Shown piece by piece: positions 7,765-16,347 of a stretch of DNA of 64,000 nucleotides (the stretch's first letter is position 1; every line of letters begins with the position of its first letter). The notes under the pieces are model-generated. The model saw only the letters and a program-made list of their open reading frames with translations, searched no databases and had not been told where the DNA came from. This stretch comes from a virus. Location of the stretch: positions 1 to 64,000 of the IMG/VR virus record IMGVR_UViG_3300042557_001040; one strand, 5' to 3'. Both the position numbers and the translations under genes were made by a program.

Positions 7765-9087
7765 ATGAGACCAAGTCCAACAGAAAGTGCTACATGGTAT
7801 ATGCCACATACATATAAACAAGGTAATGATGGAAACATGTATACTATACAAATAAATAGTAATGGTGTGCATAAATGGGTACGAGCAGCAAGTAACAACT
7901 ATATATTAATAGAACATAAAAGTAGTAAACATCCATCTTATCACACTGTACCACCAACACAACAACTAACAACAAAACCCCTTAAAATGGCAAAAGCCGT
8001 AAAGACCATTACAAAAAAGACCACTCAAGAAGTGCGTCAAATTGAGACATCTTTGATTAACAAAGAAGAAGTATTTAAAATGCTGGCATTGGCAGAAGCC
8101 ACTGGATTGCCATTATTGCTAGTGGGTGAGCCAGGTGTGGCAAAAACCAAAACTATTATAGATTATGCCAAGGCTTGGCTTAACAGGGATGGTAAAATGG
8201 CAAATGAAGATTTCATGAATAAAATTTATGTTCTAGAGACTGATGAGGGCACAAAGTCTTCTGAAGTGAAGGGTATGCCTGACCTTGAGAAACTGTTTAC
8301 ACAAAACAAGTATGATCTTAACACTCCTATTGCTGACGCAGAGATTGTTGTCATCAATGAGGTGGATAAGGCCAGTTCTGGTATTCGTAATGCCATGCTG
8401 GGTGTTATGAATGAGAAATTCTTGTTTAATGGTAAACACAAGATTCCTTGTAAATGGAAGCTCTTTGTTGCTACATGTAATGAGATTCCTAAGGATGAGG
8501 TTAATAACCCTTTCTGGGACAGGTTTATGCTGAAAATGCATGTAAACAGGGTGAGCGCAGGTGAAATGTCCAAGTATTACAGCAAGGGTGCTAGAAACTA
8601 CCGTGAAAGCTTTAAAATTGGAATTCCTAACAGAGATGAAATTGAGTCTGTAGAAGTTTCAAATCGTAAACTTGAGAAGTATTTGGAAGTGGGCTACACC
8701 TCTAGTTCAGACCGAACTCTCACATTTGTTCCCACATTAACAAAAGCAATTAGTTATATATGGGATATTTCTGTAGATAAGGCTTTGGTGAAAACTGCCC
8801 AAATTATGATTGGTTCAAACGCGGGTAGTGATCTTCAAAACAAGTTGATGTCTGCAGAAGTGAAGGCAGTTATGTCTAAAGTTGAAATGCTTAATTCTCA
8901 TGACACAAATGAGTCTTTAGAGCTTGCAATAGGTGAAATTGAAGGAATTATTAATACATATGCTACAAGAGGTCTTCTTGAGAAAGATCAAGTGGAAGAG
9001 ATTGAAGCATCTATGCAATATATTCTTCAAAATCATCCTGCTCGTAAGGACTATGATTTGTCAGAGGATTTTGAGAATGCAATGTAA
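7765..9087 (+). CDS. MoxR/CobS-like AAA+ ATPase with N-terminal extension
   Basis: Walker A GEPGVAKT (121-128), Walker B VVINEVDKA (195-203), sensor 1 FVATCNEIP (234-242) and the Arg-finger region PFWDRF (249-254) identify a MoxR/CobS-type AAA+ ATPase. Such ATPases work as chaperones with a VWA-domain partner, which is the next gene. The start is uncertain. An ATG at 7987 gives the bare 366-residue ATPase. The ATG at 7765, chosen here, lies 4 nt after the upstream stop and adds 74 residues with a DGNMYTIQINSNGVHKWVRA segment. An ATG at 7621 would add a Trp-rich segment and overlap the previous gene by 140 nt. A perfect terminator follows the stop codon. Confidence 0.85.
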   Translation: MRPSPTESATWYMPHTYKQGNDGNMYTIQINSNGVHKWVRAASNNYILIEHKSSKHPSYHTVPPTQQLTTKPLKMAKAVKTITKKTTQEVRQIETSLINKEEVFKMLALAEATGLPLLLVGEPGVAKTKTIIDYAKAWLNRDGKMANEDFMNKIYVLETDEGTKSSEVKGMPDLEKLFTQNKYDLNTPIADAEIVVINEVDKASSGIRNAMLGVMNEKFLFNGKHKIPCKWKLFVATCNEIPKDEVNNPFWDRFMLKMHVNRVSAGEMSKYYSKGARNYRESFKIGIPNRDEIESVEVSNRKLEKYLEVGYTSSSDRTLTFVPTLTKAISYIWDISVDKALVKTAQIMIGSNAGSDLQNKLMSAEVKAVMSKVEMLNSHDTNESLELAIGEIEGIINTYATRGLLEKDQVEEIEASMQYILQNHPARKDYDLSEDFENAM

Positions 9088-9106
9088 TTTTTTTGTTTTA
9101 ATGTTT

Positions 9107-9138
9107 CCCCCAGTGTGTCAAAAGCACTGGGGGTTTTT
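9107..9138 (+). terminator. Rho-independent terminator after the AAA+ gene
   Basis: A perfect 9-bp stem (CCCCCAGTG / CACTGGGGG) with a 9-nt loop is followed by TTTTT. It lies between the AAA+ and VWA genes, so it may lower VWA expression relative to its partner. Confidence 0.92.
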
Positions 9139-9150
9139 AAAAAATAACAG

Positions 9151-10650
9151 ATGTCTAGAAAATACACCAATGTATACACCATCTTAGAGAAGGTGAAGAA
9201 AGGAGACTTTCAGTCATATTATAAAGAAGATGATGGTTTATTTGGAAAAATAGAGTTTTATAAAAAACCAGATCTTGTAAAACCTTACATGCACTATCTT
9301 GATGAAAAGAGTCTTGAATCAATAATGGATCATTTTGTTTCAGATAGAAAGTCACTTTTAAAACTGTTAAATCATTTTACAAATGATTCAGCATCCACTA
9401 AAATATTAAAAGATAAAAAAGTATCTGAAGAACAGTTTTTTGCAGATGTTAAGGAAAAGAGAAAAACATTTCCAAAGCATTTATTGAAGGATATATTCAA
9501 GATGTATTATCACAACATAAAAGATTTGGAATTTGAACAAAGAAAGAGTGAGAACAAAGGAAAATATAAGTTTTTAGAACATGCAAACAATCCTGTTTCT
9601 AAAATCATGACAGAGTCTTCAAGCTTGAAGTCTTCTATTTTTGCAAGAAATATTGTTGGTTATTACTTAGCCAAACTTGCAGTGCTACAATATGTAGATC
9701 CTCAACTTGAAAAAGATATATCAGATGAGCTACAAAGAACAGCATCAAATGATTTTGATAATGATGTTCTAAATGATCTTTTTAAAAAGGCTTTTGATAA
9801 TGACAAAGACAAGAATATTTTAGAAAAAATTGTTGAAGAATCTAAAGACTTATGCAGAGGAATTGATCAAATAATGGATAAGGATATGCAAGAAGACATG
9901 TTTGAAGCAGCTTCTTATGATGATTCAGCATCAAAAATTTCTTTAAACTATGTTGATGACATTAAACAAAAACTTCAAAAGATAAATATCTCTACAGGTG
10001 CTATGAAGGAGAAGATTAAAAAGCTTTTGGATAAGTCTATTAATTATTTTAGCGCAAAGAAGAAAACAATATATAATGACATCTTTAATTCTGATAATAT
10101 TCAGGATATTGTAGATTATGAGTTTTTTCATCCAAAGCTAAAGAAGAGTCTTATAGAAGACATTATGGTGAGGGAAACCAAAAGCATTGGAAAGATAGAT
10201 GTCTATGTAGATTGTTCTGGTAGTATGTCTTCAAGCTGTGGCTCAAAGAATAAAAATGGAGAATCTGTTAGCAAAATTGATTTTGTAAAAGCCTTTATTT
10301 GTAAGTTAAAAGACTTGGATTTGCTCAATGATCTTTATCAATTTGATAGTAAAGTGAAAAAGAACAAATCTGATGTTATTAGCATTTCTTTAATAAATGC
10401 AGGAGGAGGTACTGATATTAACAAAGTGGTTAAAAACATAATTGCAAATAAAAGAAATGCAATAGTTCTTACAGATGCGGAAGACCATTGTGCAAATTAT
10501 TCAGAGCTGGCCTATTTTATAGGTGTAAAGGGAGCACAATTTCACTATTTTGAGTCTACTGTTTTAGAACAATATGTCAACTCTAGTCAAATAATTGTTT
10601 TTGACGGGGAGAAAATTAATCAAGTTGATAAAAAAGGACATATTCTCTAA
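9151..10650 (+). CDS. VWA-domain protein (CobT/ViaA-like partner of the AAA+ ATPase)
   Basis: The protein has 499 residues. The C-terminal third is a von Willebrand factor A domain with a complete MIDAS: DCSGS (354-358), Thr421 in GGGTD, and Asp442 in LTDAED. The N-terminal 340 residues are helical, charged and unassigned, as in ViaA and CobT-like proteins. With the preceding MoxR/CobS-like ATPase it makes a two-component chaperone pair. Such pairs insert metal or remodel protein complexes in bacteria. CobS/CobT-like pairs are known in phage genomes, but their phage target is unknown. It is the last gene of the first plus-strand block; the hairpin at 10674-10717 follows. Confidence 0.85.
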   Translation: MSRKYTNVYTILEKVKKGDFQSYYKEDDGLFGKIEFYKKPDLVKPYMHYLDEKSLESIMDHFVSDRKSLLKLLNHFTNDSASTKILKDKKVSEEQFFADVKEKRKTFPKHLLKDIFKMYYHNIKDLEFEQRKSENKGKYKFLEHANNPVSKIMTESSSLKSSIFARNIVGYYLAKLAVLQYVDPQLEKDISDELQRTASNDFDNDVLNDLFKKAFDNDKDKNILEKIVEESKDLCRGIDQIMDKDMQEDMFEAASYDDSASKISLNYVDDIKQKLQKINISTGAMKEKIKKLLDKSINYFSAKKKTIYNDIFNSDNIQDIVDYEFFHPKLKKSLIEDIMVRETKSIGKIDVYVDCSGSMSSSCGSKNKNGESVSKIDFVKAFICKLKDLDLLNDLYQFDSKVKKNKSDVISISLINAGGGTDINKVVKNIIANKRNAIVLTDAEDHCANYSELAYFIGVKGAQFHYFESTVLEQYVNSSQIIVFDGEKINQVDKKGHIL

Positions 10651-10673
10651 ATGTATTGTTCCAGGGGTTAGAA

Positions 10674-10717
10674 AAGGAAGAAGAGGGTGCACATAAGTGC
10701 ACTCTCTCACCTTCCTT
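10674..10717. terminator. Long two-part hairpin between convergent blocks
   Basis: An 11-bp stem (AGAGGGTGCAC / GTGCACTCTCT, one G-U pair, ATAA loop) sits inside an outer 7-bp stem (AAGGAAG / CTTCCTT). On the minus strand it runs into a pyrimidine-rich tract (CTTCCTTTTC). It separates the plus-strand VWA gene from the end of the minus-strand block and contains the stop codon of the 40-aa gene at 10707. Confidence 0.75.
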
Positions 10718-10829
10718 GTCCTCTATATTTAGATACTTTCTTACATTTAGGACCTCTAGATTTAGCAGCTTTACCACCTTTTCTAGATCCAAATGTAACT
10801 TTTCTAAGATCGTTTGTTGATTTTGGCAT
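10707..10829 (-). CDS. Very basic 40-aa peptide
   Basis: An ATG behind an AT-rich leader opens a 40-codon frame (MPKSTNDLRKVTFGSRKGGK at the start). About one third of its residues are Lys or Arg, and it has one Cys. The composition fits a nucleic-acid-binding or packaged basic peptide. It is the last gene of the minus-strand block and ends inside a terminator hairpin. It starts 12 nt after the stop of the membrane-protein gene at 10842. Confidence 0.6.
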   Translation of the reverse strand: MPKSTNDLRKVTFGSRKGGKAAKSRGPKCKKVSKYRGQGR

Positions 10830-10841
10830 TTTATGTGGTTT

Positions 10842-11168
10842 TTAGAATTCTTCACCTTCCACTCCTGATTCAAATTCTTCAGGAACTTCAAGAACATCAA
10901 TTTCAGTGGTTTCCTCTCCTTCAGTTTCAATGGTGGTTTTTGCTACAGCTGTAGCTACAAGACCAGCAACAAGAAGATTTTTAAACAATACACTCACCCA
11001 AGGAAGGAGTGTAAAAGAAAATTCAGGAAGGACAGTTTGTCCCAATTTTTCAGCTGTAAGTACAGCTGCAGAGCCTACAGTGATCATAAGGCTCCATTTA
11101 ATCATCACTTTAAAAAATTCAGGTTCAGGAGAACTAAGTCTTGTAAGAATGTTCATTTCTCTTGCCAT
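10842..11168 (-). CDS. Two-span membrane protein, holin candidate, 108 aa
   Basis: Two hydrophobic segments are visible, at about residues 24-40 (KWSLMITVGSAAVLTAEKL) and about 52-75 (LLPWVSVLFKNLLVAGLVATAVA). The N-terminus is charged and the C-terminus is long and acidic (EEFESGVEGEEF at the end). Size, topology and position in a block with an M15 peptidase and spanin-like proteins fit a holin. The acidic tail is longer than usual. Other small phage membrane proteins are possible. Confidence 0.6.
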   Translation of the reverse strand: MAREMNILTRLSSPEPEFFKVMIKWSLMITVGSAAVLTAEKLGQTVLPEFSFTLLPWVSVLFKNLLVAGLVATAVAKTTIETEGEETTEIDVLEVPEEFESGVEGEEF

Positions 11169-11188
11169 TTTGATATAGTTTTTAAGGG

Positions 11189-14100
11189 TTAAAATTCGTT
11201 AGGTACAACAATAGGATCGTTTATAGTTATATTAGCTATTTGCTGACAACCTCTGTTATCTGTCACAGTGTATGTGTAAAAACCAGAAGGTTGACTAAAA
11301 GAACCTGTTCCTGTGTATGGAGGTGTACCACCAGATCCATTAATAGTAATGGTAGATGTTCCACCTACGCATGTAAGTGTAGTAGCAGAAGGAACTACAA
11401 CTAATTGAGGAGGTTCTGCTAGGTTAATAGATGTGTTAAATTTAGCACCATTAGCATCTGTTATAGTGAATACACTCAGTCCAGCACTTCTTGTAAATGT
11501 GCCAGTTCCAATATAAGGACTCTGTCCACCTGATGCACTGACAGTAACTACAGTTGTACCTCCTTTACAAGGAATACCTGCAGTCACAGAACAACTAGCT
11601 GTTAAAGGTGTAGGTTGTGTAACTGTAAAGCTATTGCTTACAGTGCACGCTTTAGCATCTCTAGTAGTGATTGTATGTGCTCCAGCTGCCACTTTAGAAA
11701 ATACATTACTAGACTGATATGTACCCCCATCTAATGAATAAACATAAGGAGATGTACCACCAGTAGCAAAAGGCTGGGTTACAGATGTAGAATCTCCATT
11801 AATAAGTATATTATTAAATACAGGAGCAGATGCAGCTAATACTGCAGGTTGTGTAATTACAATCTCTATAGTGTCTTTTACATTGACATTATCAGTTACA
11901 ATAAACTGATGTGTACCAGCAGCTCTTGTAAACACTCCAGTGCCTGAATAAGGACTAATTCCTCCTGTAGCACCTATATTCACTGTAGTTGTGCCTCCAT
12001 TACAAGATATTGTACCTGCAGTGCCAGATGCATTAAGAACACTAGGCTCACTAACTACAAAGTTTTTAGTGGTAATACAACCATTAACATCTTTTGTATT
12101 TACTAAATAAGTTCCTGCAGTGACACCTGTAAACACATTAGAAGCTTGATAAGGGGATGTGTTAAGTGAATACTGATAAGGACTAACACCACCAGACGCT
12201 CCAGGTTGAGTGACTGTAGTGGTTCCACCATTGATTAAAATAGGAGGTGCTGTAGGAGTTCCTGATACAAGAAGTGTAGGCTGTGTAAGTGAAACAGTTC
12301 TTGTTGCAGAACATCCATTAGCATCTTTCACTGAATATACCACTGTACCAACAGCTTGTGTGAAGTTACCAATACCAGAATAAGGGGTGATTCCTCCTGA
12401 TGCTGTGATTGCAACAACTGCTGTACCACCATTACAAAGAATACTTGCAGGAGTTTCAACAGAATTAACAACAATAGCAGAAGGTTCTGTAATAGCAATG
12501 CTTCTTGTAATAGCACAAGCATTAGCATCTGTAATTGTTACATTGTAAACACCTGCAGAAAGACCTGTTCTATTCTGTGTAGTTTGTCCTGTGTTCCAAA
12601 GATATGTGTATGCTCCTGTGCCTCCAGAAGGAGAAATAGTAATATTACCAGTGGATTGACCACCGCATAATACATTAGTTTGATTTGCAGTGGCAGTAAG
12701 AGCAACAGGTTGTGCTACTACAATACTAGTGGTAGCAGTTGCCCCTGCAGCATCTGTAACAGTGAATGTATAAGTGCCAGCATTACGGGTGAATGTACCA
12801 GTTCCTGTATAAGGAGGAAGACCACCATTACCACTAACATTTACGCTAGTAGTTCCACCGTTACAAAGAATAGGGGCAGCACTTGCTGAAGCAGAAAGAG
12901 TACCTGGTTCTGTAAGACTAATAGATTTACCAATAGTACACTGATTGGCATCTTTAATAGTGATGCTATACAATCCTGCACTTACATTGGGAAATACATT
13001 GCTAGATTGATAAGCACCTGTACCAAGTCTGTATTCATACCCAGATGTAGTTATAGAACTTCTAATAAACTCAATTTCAGATAGTTGTATGCAACATGAA
13101 ATAGAGGGCGTAAGAACAGATGTAAGATTAAGACGATAAGTTGTATATGCTGTAGTGTTTGAAATTGTATATGTCTTCTTTAAGAATCTACTAGCAAATG
13201 TTTCACCAGTTCTTGTATCTAATGTCACCCATGTAACACCACCATTGTTAGAACCCATAAGATTCCAACTTGTAGGGTCTCTTTCAGGAAGATCACCACC
13301 AGATGTAAGTGTATATGATGTCACTATTTGTCCAGCACCTGAAAGAGTGTATTGAATCCATGAAGCTCTTGTTGTAGGGTTGGCATTAGCAAAGTCTACC
13401 CACTTTGTATTTGGATTATTATCAATCAGTAAAGCTTTAGGTTCAGCGGGAACTTCTCCTTGCACTGTTAATGTACCCGGTAATTCTGTAATATCTGTAG
13501 AATTAGAAACAGAAGTATTAGTTACACCCCCTGTAGCAATAGGTTGTGTAATTGTTGTTGTCCCTTTGTTCACTGTTATAGGCGGAGCTGTAGGATTACC
13601 TGCAGCGAGAGGAGTAGGTTGGGTGATGGTCTGAGTGGTAGTAGTGGTACAACCCCTAGAGTCAGTGATAGTGCAGGTGTAGGTTCCAACTGGAATTCCA
13701 GTTCTGTTTTGTGTAGTGACACCTCCACCCCAATTGTACGTATAAGGTGAAGTTCCTCCTGTAGGAGTGACATTGATGCTTCCTGTTGACGCTCCATGAC
13801 AAAGAACATCTGTTTTTGCAGATGTTGCTGCAAGCGTTGCTGGTTGAGATAGGACAATAGTGGTTGTTGTTGTATTAGGTGTGGGCGTTGTAGCATCTGT
13901 AACTGTAAAGGTATATGTACCAGCTGTCCTTGAAAACGTACCTGTCCCCGTGTAAGGAGGCGTACCCCCAGTAGCAGCTACAGTAACAGTGGTAGACCCC
14001 CCATTACAAGCAATAGAAGTTTGTATAGAAGAACTAGCTATTAATCCCCCTACAGTTGCAGTACCATTAGGAAAGAATATATTACCATAATAAGGAAGAA

Positions 14101-16150
14101 TAACAGCACTATTATTATAAACCACTCCTTTATAATCTATTTTACTTAAACCAGGAAATGAGTAAGTAAAAGGAGTGGATGTAGCATTGTATCGAAAGTC
14201 AGGAGTGGTTGATGGAAAAGTTGTATCTTTTGCAGATTTACCTGACCATGTGCTCCAATTAGATGTTTTAAAAGGTGCTAACCCAGCAGCAACACCATTA
14301 GTTGCATAACTATTAACCATGTATGGAGATGGAGCAAAATTTGAAACATAGTTACTATCAATGACACCCATGTTTTGCAATTGGGATTGAATTTGAGATA
14401 TACTAGAATTATCATAAGTGTAATATGCAAATGAATAATTCCAATTACACAATCCATTTCCACCGCCATTGCTGTACAATGCATTTTTTTTAATATTCAT
14501 TGAAACAGGAGTAAGTTGTACTGGCGGATATCTCCAAACTCTCATTGCACTAGGCCAACCAATAGTAATATTTTCTCTTACGTTGAGATTTCTAGCACCA
14601 TTAAAGTAATATCCAGCATCGTCATAAGTATTAGTAACACCTCCGCAAGATCCAGTAAGTGTACTTTGAGCACTATAAAGAGAAGGACCTACTACATTAC
14701 TATCAATAATAGCATTGGATGCTCCTCCGTCCATATAAATACCATATCCCTGTGTGTTTAATCCAGGTGTTGATGTGCCGTACAAAAATTTACCAGAGTT
14801 AAGAATAATATTATTCTTAAGTCTTCTATTTGTAAAATTGATATTACCATCTTGATCCCATGCATAAATACCTCCTCCATCTGATTTTGCAATACAAGGA
14901 AAAGAAATAACATTTTTTTCTAAGGTGATATTGCTTCCATAGAATCTAATACCAGCATATCCAATAGAATCTATAATGTTTTGACTACAGGTTACAACAG
15001 AACTATTGCCTGTTTCTATTTCAATACCTGTATGCTGATTATCTTGATTACCTTGTGTTCCTGCTCCACCATTAGTTAAACCAGCAAGTCCTTCAATATT
15101 ACCGCAGGTCTCAACTGTATTACCTCTAATAGTTGCACTACTTGTCACCCAAATACCGTTAGAACCAATATCTCTAACTAAGTTGTTTTCTATAAGTGCA
15201 TTAGAACCTCTTAAATCAATACCCCATCCTTGAGCAAATCTTACATAACAGTTTCTAATTGTAACATTTGAACCACTTCCAGTGATGGCTTTTTCAGTGC
15301 AACCTTGTACATCAAGACCATCGATAGTAATATTAGTATTGCCTCCTAATGTAATAAGCGTGGTAAGAGTGGGAAATCTAATAGTTCCAAGAGTGGAAGG
15401 ATTGCTTGTAGAAAACATTGTAAGCAACTTTGTAGAGTTGCTAAAGTGCCATTCATTTTGTTGGTCAAGTGTAGCTAAATTATTTTGTACAAAATAACCC
15501 CAATTACCATTAGAAAAACCATTAGCAGTAATTCCATACATTCCTGCTGGATTGTTACAATTAATTGTTGTACCTGAAATAGAATTAATAGGCATTACAT
15601 CAAGATTCCAGTTGTTCTTAAAGAGAACCAGCTCACCACCAACATAAGAAGGCGAAATTGCTGTAACTGATGTAACATTAATTGGTGTTACTGCAGTTAA
15701 ATTACCACTATATCTAATCCATGCTGCAAACCCGTCTACATAGTTAGGAAATCTACCATTTCTAACTATTTGACCATTAAGCGTAAGAAGCCTAATATTG
15801 TTAAGAGTTGTAGAAATAGTAGTGGCCCATCTGTTTGTACCAGTATTGCTCCAAGATGATGGTGTGACAAATCCTGTAATAACAGGTAAATTGCCTGTAC
15901 CATAAGCACCAAGAGTGATTCCAGATTTACCAACAGCAATTGTACCAAAAAATGTACCTCCTCTTTGGAAATAAATTCTGTCTCCAGAATTAATACTTCC
16001 CCAAGAAGAGTTTAGTTTGGCAATAGTTGCCCATGGTGCAGATGTACTCTGACCATTATTGGCATCACTACCGCTATTACTAATGTAATAGTCAATAGCA
16101 TAAGATTTAAAAGAAAACAATACAAGAAAGATAGCTAATAGCTTTTTCAT
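11189..16150 (-). CDS. Secreted parallel beta-helix / SprB-repeat / discoidin-domain giant protein
   Basis: The protein has 1653 residues. A Sec signal peptide is plain (MKKLLAIFLVLFSFKSYA, cleavage near residue 18). Residues of about 20-700 form a right-handed parallel beta-helix region, starting with the DYYISNSGSDANNG motif common in secreted Bacteroidota beta-helix proteins. From about residue 705 to the end there are 11 SprB-type repeats (pattern ..CNGG.t.V...GG..PYtGtG.F.r.aGtytftvtDa). Within the third repeat lies a domain of about 150 residues (about 885-1035) resembling F5/8 type C (discoidin) domains: WVDFANANPTTRASWIQYTL near its start, then the expected beta-sandwich pattern ending LSEIEFI. 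No C-terminal type-IX sorting domain is seen. Carbohydrate or cell-surface adhesion is likely. A signal peptide is odd for a tail fibre; it may be exported from the infected cell or acquired from a host. Confidence 0.85.
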   Translation of the reverse strand: MKKLLAIFLVLFSFKSYAIDYYISNSGSDANNGQSTSAPWATIAKLNSSWGSINSGDRIYFQRGGTFFGTIAVGKSGITLGAYGTGNLPVITGFVTPSSWSNTGTNRWATTISTTLNNIRLLTLNGQIVRNGRFPNYVDGFAAWIRYSGNLTAVTPINVTSVTAISPSYVGGELVLFKNNWNLDVMPINSISGTTINCNNPAGMYGITANGFSNGNWGYFVQNNLATLDQQNEWHFSNSTKLLTMFSTSNPSTLGTIRFPTLTTLITLGGNTNITIDGLDVQGCTEKAITGSGSNVTIRNCYVRFAQGWGIDLRGSNALIENNLVRDIGSNGIWVTSSATIRGNTVETCGNIEGLAGLTNGGAGTQGNQDNQHTGIEIETGNSSVVTCSQNIIDSIGYAGIRFYGSNITLEKNVISFPCIAKSDGGGIYAWDQDGNINFTNRRLKNNIILNSGKFLYGTSTPGLNTQGYGIYMDGGASNAIIDSNVVGPSLYSAQSTLTGSCGGVTNTYDDAGYYFNGARNLNVRENITIGWPSAMRVWRYPPVQLTPVSMNIKKNALYSNGGGNGLCNWNYSFAYYTYDNSSISQIQSQLQNMGVIDSNYVSNFAPSPYMVNSYATNGVAAGLAPFKTSNWSTWSGKSAKDTTFPSTTPDFRYNATSTPFTYSFPGLSKIDYKGVVYNNSAVILPYYGNIFFPNGTATVGGLIASSSIQTSIACNGGSTTVTVAATGGTPPYTGTGTFSRTAGTYTFTVTDATTPTPNTTTTTIVLSQPATLAATSAKTDVLCHGASTGSINVTPTGGTSPYTYNWGGGVTTQNRTGIPVGTYTCTITDSRGCTTTTTQTITQPTPLAAGNPTAPPITVNKGTTTITQPIATGGVTNTSVSNSTDITELPGTLTVQGEVPAEPKALLIDNNPNTKWVDFANANPTTRASWIQYTLSGAGQIVTSYTLTSGGDLPERDPTSWNLMGSNNGGVTWVTLDTRTGETFASRFLKKTYTISNTTAYTTYRLNLTSVLTPSISCCIQLSEIEFIRSSITTSGYEYRLGTGAYQSSNVFPNVSAGLYSITIKDANQCTIGKSISLTEPGTLSASASAAPILCNGGTTSVNVSGNGGLPPYTGTGTFTRNAGTYTFTVTDAAGATATTSIVVAQPVALTATANQTNVLCGGQSTGNITISPSGGTGAYTYLWNTGQTTQNRTGLSAGVYNVTITDANACAITRSIAITEPSAIVVNSVETPASILCNGGTAVVAITASGGITPYSGIGNFTQAVGTVVYSVKDANGCSATRTVSLTQPTLLVSGTPTAPPILINGGTTTVTQPGASGGVSPYQYSLNTSPYQASNVFTGVTAGTYLVNTKDVNGCITTKNFVVSEPSVLNASGTAGTISCNGGTTTVNIGATGGISPYSGTGVFTRAAGTHQFIVTDNVNVKDTIEIVITQPAVLAASAPVFNNILINGDSTSVTQPFATGGTSPYVYSLDGGTYQSSNVFSKVAAGAHTITTRDAKACTVSNSFTVTQPTPLTASCSVTAGIPCKGGTTVVTVSASGGQSPYIGTGTFTRSAGLSVFTITDANGAKFNTSINLAEPPQLVVVPSATTLTCVGGTSTITINGSGGTPPYTGTGSFSQPSGFYTYTVTDNRGCQQIANITINDPIVVPNEF
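11207..14035 (-). repeat. Array of 11 SprB-type protein repeats
   Basis: The repeats of about 65-75 codons alternate between two subtypes. One reads GG..PYtGtGtFtr.aGtytftVtDa. The other reads GG.SPY.YSl....YQsSNVF..v.aGty.v...D. Each usually ends in the dipeptide EP or QP. They are diverged at DNA level, so recombination between copies is probably limited. The third copy is split by the discoidin-like domain. Confidence 0.85.
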
Positions 16151-16185
16151 AAAATGGTTGTTTGTTTATAATTTTGACACAATAT

Positions 16186-16335
16186 TTAATTTTGAGTATT
16201 AGATTGAGCTTTTGCGGCTTGTACCAAAGCTCTAGCTTCTTCAACAGTCTTACCTTCTTTGATATAATCAGACACTCTTTTATCTTGAGCATCTCTAATT
16301 GCTTGTTCTTCTGGGGTTACTTTTCTTATTGGCAT
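16186..16335 (-). CDS. Small helical protein, 49 aa
   Basis: The ATG at 16335 follows an AT-rich leader. The protein is charged and helical (TPEEQAIRDAQDKRVSDYIK, then GKTVEEARALVQAAKAQ). It lies between the beta-helix gene and a receptor-binding-like gene, with short gaps on both sides, so it is part of the late minus-strand operon. No family is recognised. Short helical proteins next to fibre genes can be fibre chaperones, but nothing here proves that. Confidence 0.6.
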   Translation of the reverse strand: MPIRKVTPEEQAIRDAQDKRVSDYIKEGKTVEEARALVQAAKAQSNTQN

Positions 16336-16347
16336 AATGTTTAAATT

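Noticed and set aside
12680-13750. Plus-strand open frames inside the SprB repeat region with Cys/Ser/Thr repeats
   Set aside because: They are antisense copies of the repeat codons and have no start context or independent support.
11207-14035. A possible CRISPR or DNA satellite array
   Set aside because: The periodicity is at protein level (65-75 codons) with diverged DNA and no constant repeat-spacer pattern.
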